Assembly: GCA_946221765.1 (NCBI GenBank)
Contig: CAMIMK010000191.1
Location: forward strand, 1 to 6,178
Source of the DNA: an uncultured Rhodovulum sp.
GTDB lineage: Bacteria; Pseudomonadota; Alphaproteobacteria; Rhodobacterales; Rhodobacteraceae
Direction: 5' to 3'
Length of the DNA: 6,178 bases
In this document: piece after piece, positions 4,108-6,178 of the stretch
Numbering within the stretch: position 1 is the stretch's first letter
How the letters are laid out: the number at the start of each line of letters is the position of its first letter
The notes under the pieces: model-generated
Told to the model about the DNA's origin: nothing
The model's database searches: none
Seen by the model: the letters and a program-made list of their open reading frames with translations, nothing else
Program-made: the position numbers and the translations under genes

Positions 4108-6178
4108 TCCCGCTACGATCCGGCCGATGCCGAACCCCGCTGGCAGCGGGCCTGGGACGAGGCTGGCCTGTTCCGCGCCGCTGTCGATCCCGCCCGCGCC
4201 AAATACTATGTGCTGGAGATGTTCCCCTATCCCTCGGGGCGCATCCACATGGGCCATGTGCGCAACTACACGATGGGCGACGTGATCGCCCGCTACAAGC
4301 GCGCCCGCGGCTTCAACGTGCTGCATCCCATGGGTTTCGACGCCTTCGGCATGCCGGCCGAGAATGCCGCCATCGAGAAGGGCATCCACCCCGGCCGCTG
4401 GACCTATGACAACATCGCCGCCATGCGCGCGCAGATGAAGCCCTTCGGCTATTCCATCGACTGGTCGCGCGAGATCGCCACCTGCGATCCGGACTACTAT
4501 GGCCAGCAGCAGGCCCTGTTCCTCGACCTGCTGGCCGCGGGCTTCGTCACGCGGAAGTCGGCGGTGGTGAACTGGGACCCGGTCGACATGACCGTGCTCG
4601 CCAACGAGCAGGTGATCGACGGCCGCGGCTGGCGCTCCGGCGCGGCCGTCGAGCGCCGCGAGCTGACCCAGTGGTTCTTCCGCATCTCCGACATGGCCGA
4701 GGAGCTCCTCGCCGCCATCGACGGCCTGGACGCCTGGCCCGACAAGGTGCGCACGATGCAGCGCAACTGGATCGGCAAGAGCCAGGGCCTGCAGTTCGCC
4801 TTCGAGACGATCGGCGCACCGGAGGGCTTCGCGGCGCTGGAGGTCTACACCACGCGCCCCGACACGCTGCTCGGCGCCAGCTTCGCCGCGATCTCGCCCG
4901 ACCACCCGCTGGCGAAGGCGCTCGAATCGGGGCGCCCGGACGTGGCGGCCTTCACCGCCGAATGCCGGCGGATGGGGACGTCGGAGGAAGAGCTGGAAAC
5001 GGCCGAGAAGCGCGGCCTCGACACCGGGATCCGCGTCCGCCACCCGCTCGACCCCGCCGTGGAGCTGCCGGTCTGGATCGCCAACTTCATCCTGATGGAC
5101 TATGGCACCGGGGCGATCTTCGGCTGCCCGGCCCACGACCAGCGCGACCTCGACTTCGCCCGGAAATACGGCCTGCCGGTCCGCGATGTCTTCAAGGCCG
5201 ACGCGGCGGCGCCGGATGTCGGGACAACCGCCTTCGTGCCGCCGAAGACGCAGCCCGTGACCTATGTCCGCGGCTTTGCCGGCGACACGGTGATGACCGG
5301 CGACGCCGCCGTCGCGGCCGCCATCGCCACCTGCGAGGCCCGCGGCATCGGCCGGGGCGTCACCCGCTTCCGCCTGCGCGACTGGGGCATCTCGCGCCAG
5401 CGTTACTGGGGCTGCCCGATTCCGGTCGTCCACTGCCCCGCCTGCGGCGTCGTGCCGGAGCGGAAGGAGAACCTGCCCGTCCGCCTGCCCGAGGACGTGA
5501 GCTTCGACCGCCCCGGCAACCCGCTGGAGCGCCACCCGACCTGGGCCGCCACGGCCTGCCCCGCCTGCGGCGCCCCCGCCCGGCGGGAAACCGACACCAT
5601 GGACACCTTCGTCGATTCGTCCTGGTACTACGCCCGCTTCACCGCGCCCCACGCCGGCACCCCCACCGAGGCGGCGGCGGCCGACTACTGGATGAACGTC
5701 GACCAGTATATCGGCGGCGTCGAGCATGCGATCCTGCACCTGCTCTACTCGCGCTTCTTCGCCCGGGCGATGGCCGCGACCGGCCACCTGCCGCCGAAGG
5801 CCGTGGAGCCCTTCAACGCCCTCTTCACCCAGGGCATGGTGACGCACGAGACCTATGCGACCACCGACAGCGACGGCCGCCCGGTCTGGCACCTGCCCGA
5901 GGAGGTCATCCGCGACGAGGCCGGCGCCCGGCTGGCCGACGGCACGGCTGTCGAGGTCGGCCCCTCGATCAAGATGTCGAAGTCGAAGAAGAACGTGGTC
6001 GACCCCGACGACATCGTCGCCCGCTTCGGCGCCGACACCGCGCGCTGGTTCGTGCTGTCCGACAGCCCGCCCGACCGCGATGTCGAATGGACCGCCGCCG
6101 GGGCCGAGGCCGCGGCGCGCCACCTCCAGCGCGTCTGGCGCCTCGCGGACGAGACGGCCGCGGCGGCGCCGGAAGCCC
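4105..6178 (+). CDS. leuS: Leucyl-tRNA synthetase, C-terminus cut by window edge
   Basis: This cytosolic class I synthetase joins leucine to tRNA-Leu with ATP. 691 codons are visible of about 850 to 870 usual; the end of the anticodon-binding helical domain and the C-terminal domain lie beyond the edge. Numbered from ATG 4105, the HIGH motif is HMGH (48-51) in PYPSGRIHMGHVRNY. The CP1 editing domain shows TTRPDTLLGA (249-258) and GTGAIFGCPAHDQRD with Asp345, equivalent to the Asp that holds the amino group of mischarged residues. A zinc ribbon has Cys444, Cys447, Cys485 and Cys488; Escherichia coli LeuRS lacks these cysteines. RETDTMDTFVDSSWYY and QYIGGVEHAILHLLYSRFF are leucine-enzyme signatures, and KMSKSKKN starts at 623. 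The sequence begins ATGATG at 4102. I prefer the second ATG because GGAG (4096-4099) is then 5 bases away and the protein begins MSRYDPA. The first would give the classical ATGA overlap with the preceding stop. Confidence 0.98.
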   Translation, partial: MSRYDPADAEPRWQRAWDEAGLFRAAVDPARAKYYVLEMFPYPSGRIHMGHVRNYTMGDVIARYKRARGFNVLHPMGFDAFGMPAENAAIEKGIHPGRWTYDNIAAMRAQMKPFGYSIDWSREIATCDPDYYGQQQALFLDLLAAGFVTRKSAVVNWDPVDMTVLANEQVIDGRGWRSGAAVERRELTQWFFRISDMAEELLAAIDGLDAWPDKVRTMQRNWIGKSQGLQFAFETIGAPEGFAALEVYTTRPDTLLGASFAAISPDHPLAKALESGRPDVAAFTAECRRMGTSEEELETAEKRGLDTGIRVRHPLDPAVELPVWIANFILMDYGTGAIFGCPAHDQRDLDFARKYGLPVRDVFKADAAAPDVGTTAFVPPKTQPVTYVRGFAGDTVMTGDAAVAAAIATCEARGIGRGVTRFRLRDWGISRQRYWGCPIPVVHCPACGVVPERKENLPVRLPEDVSFDRPGNPLERHPTWAATACPACGAPARRETDTMDTFVDSSWYYARFTAPHAGTPTEAAAADYWMNVDQYIGGVEHAILHLLYSRFFARAMAATGHLPPKAVEPFNALFTQGMVTHETYATTDSDGRPVWHLPEEVIRDEAGARLADGTAVEVGPSIKMSKSKKNVVDPDDIVARFGADTARWFVLSDSPPDRDVEWTAAGAEAAARHLQRVWRLADETAAAAPEA

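Noticed and set aside
3943..6123. A 726-codon open frame on the minus strand opposite leuS
   Set aside because: The plus strand encodes an unmistakable leucyl-tRNA synthetase with HMGH, KMSKS and editing motifs. The antisense translation is low-complexity Gly/Ala/Arg/Val/His sequence, a usual artefact opposite GC-rich genes with strong third-position bias.

Overview
The window is GC-rich chromosomal DNA from an alphaproteobacterium, most likely Rhodobacterales or a close relative. This rests on a Rhodobacter-type outer-membrane porin, the order DUF3576 lipoprotein then leuS, a RecO start beginning MEWQDEG, and the remains of a small HTH protein of a kind common in that order. I see ordinary core genes with some interesting intergenic structure. 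I see no mobile element, CRISPR array, phage gene or defence system, and nothing I would call a new biological system.

Left part (1-836, minus strand). The first 21 codons of recO run off the left edge from a GTG start. Four bases upstream ends a gene for a small unrecognised lipoprotein of 135 residues, so the two probably form a translationally coupled pair. Further upstream (about 640-836) lies a broken gene for a small Xre/Cro-type HTH protein, with an amber codon where I would expect Trp.

Middle left (837-1495). About 500 bases (837-1337) hold no convincing gene but contain a row of inverted repeats. A complete tRNA-Leu(GAG) gene with encoded CCA follows at 1338-1424 on the minus strand.

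Centre (1493-3311, minus strand). The gene for the YggS/PLPBP pyridoxal-phosphate homeostasis protein lies downstream of a porin gene, with a textbook rho-independent terminator between them (perfect 10-bp stem, UUCG loop, U-tract). The porin has a signal peptide and a C-terminal Phe.

Right part (3312-6178). A region of about 300 bases separates the leftward porin from a rightward operon of a DUF3576 lipoprotein and leuS. It holds two TTGACC boxes, a G7 tract, a leader hairpin, an 11-bp tandem duplication and a possible promoter. The lipoprotein has no suitable ATG and must start at TTG or CTG. Its stop codon overlaps the leuS start. leuS is cut by the right edge after 691 codons, past the KMSKS motif, and it carries a four-cysteine zinc ribbon.

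The genes serve unrelated housekeeping roles: DNA repair, vitamin B6 homeostasis, outer-membrane permeability, envelope lipoproteins and leucine tRNA charging. The window contains both a tRNA-Leu gene and the synthetase that charges it, but they are on opposite strands about 2.7 kb apart and there is no sign of co-regulation.
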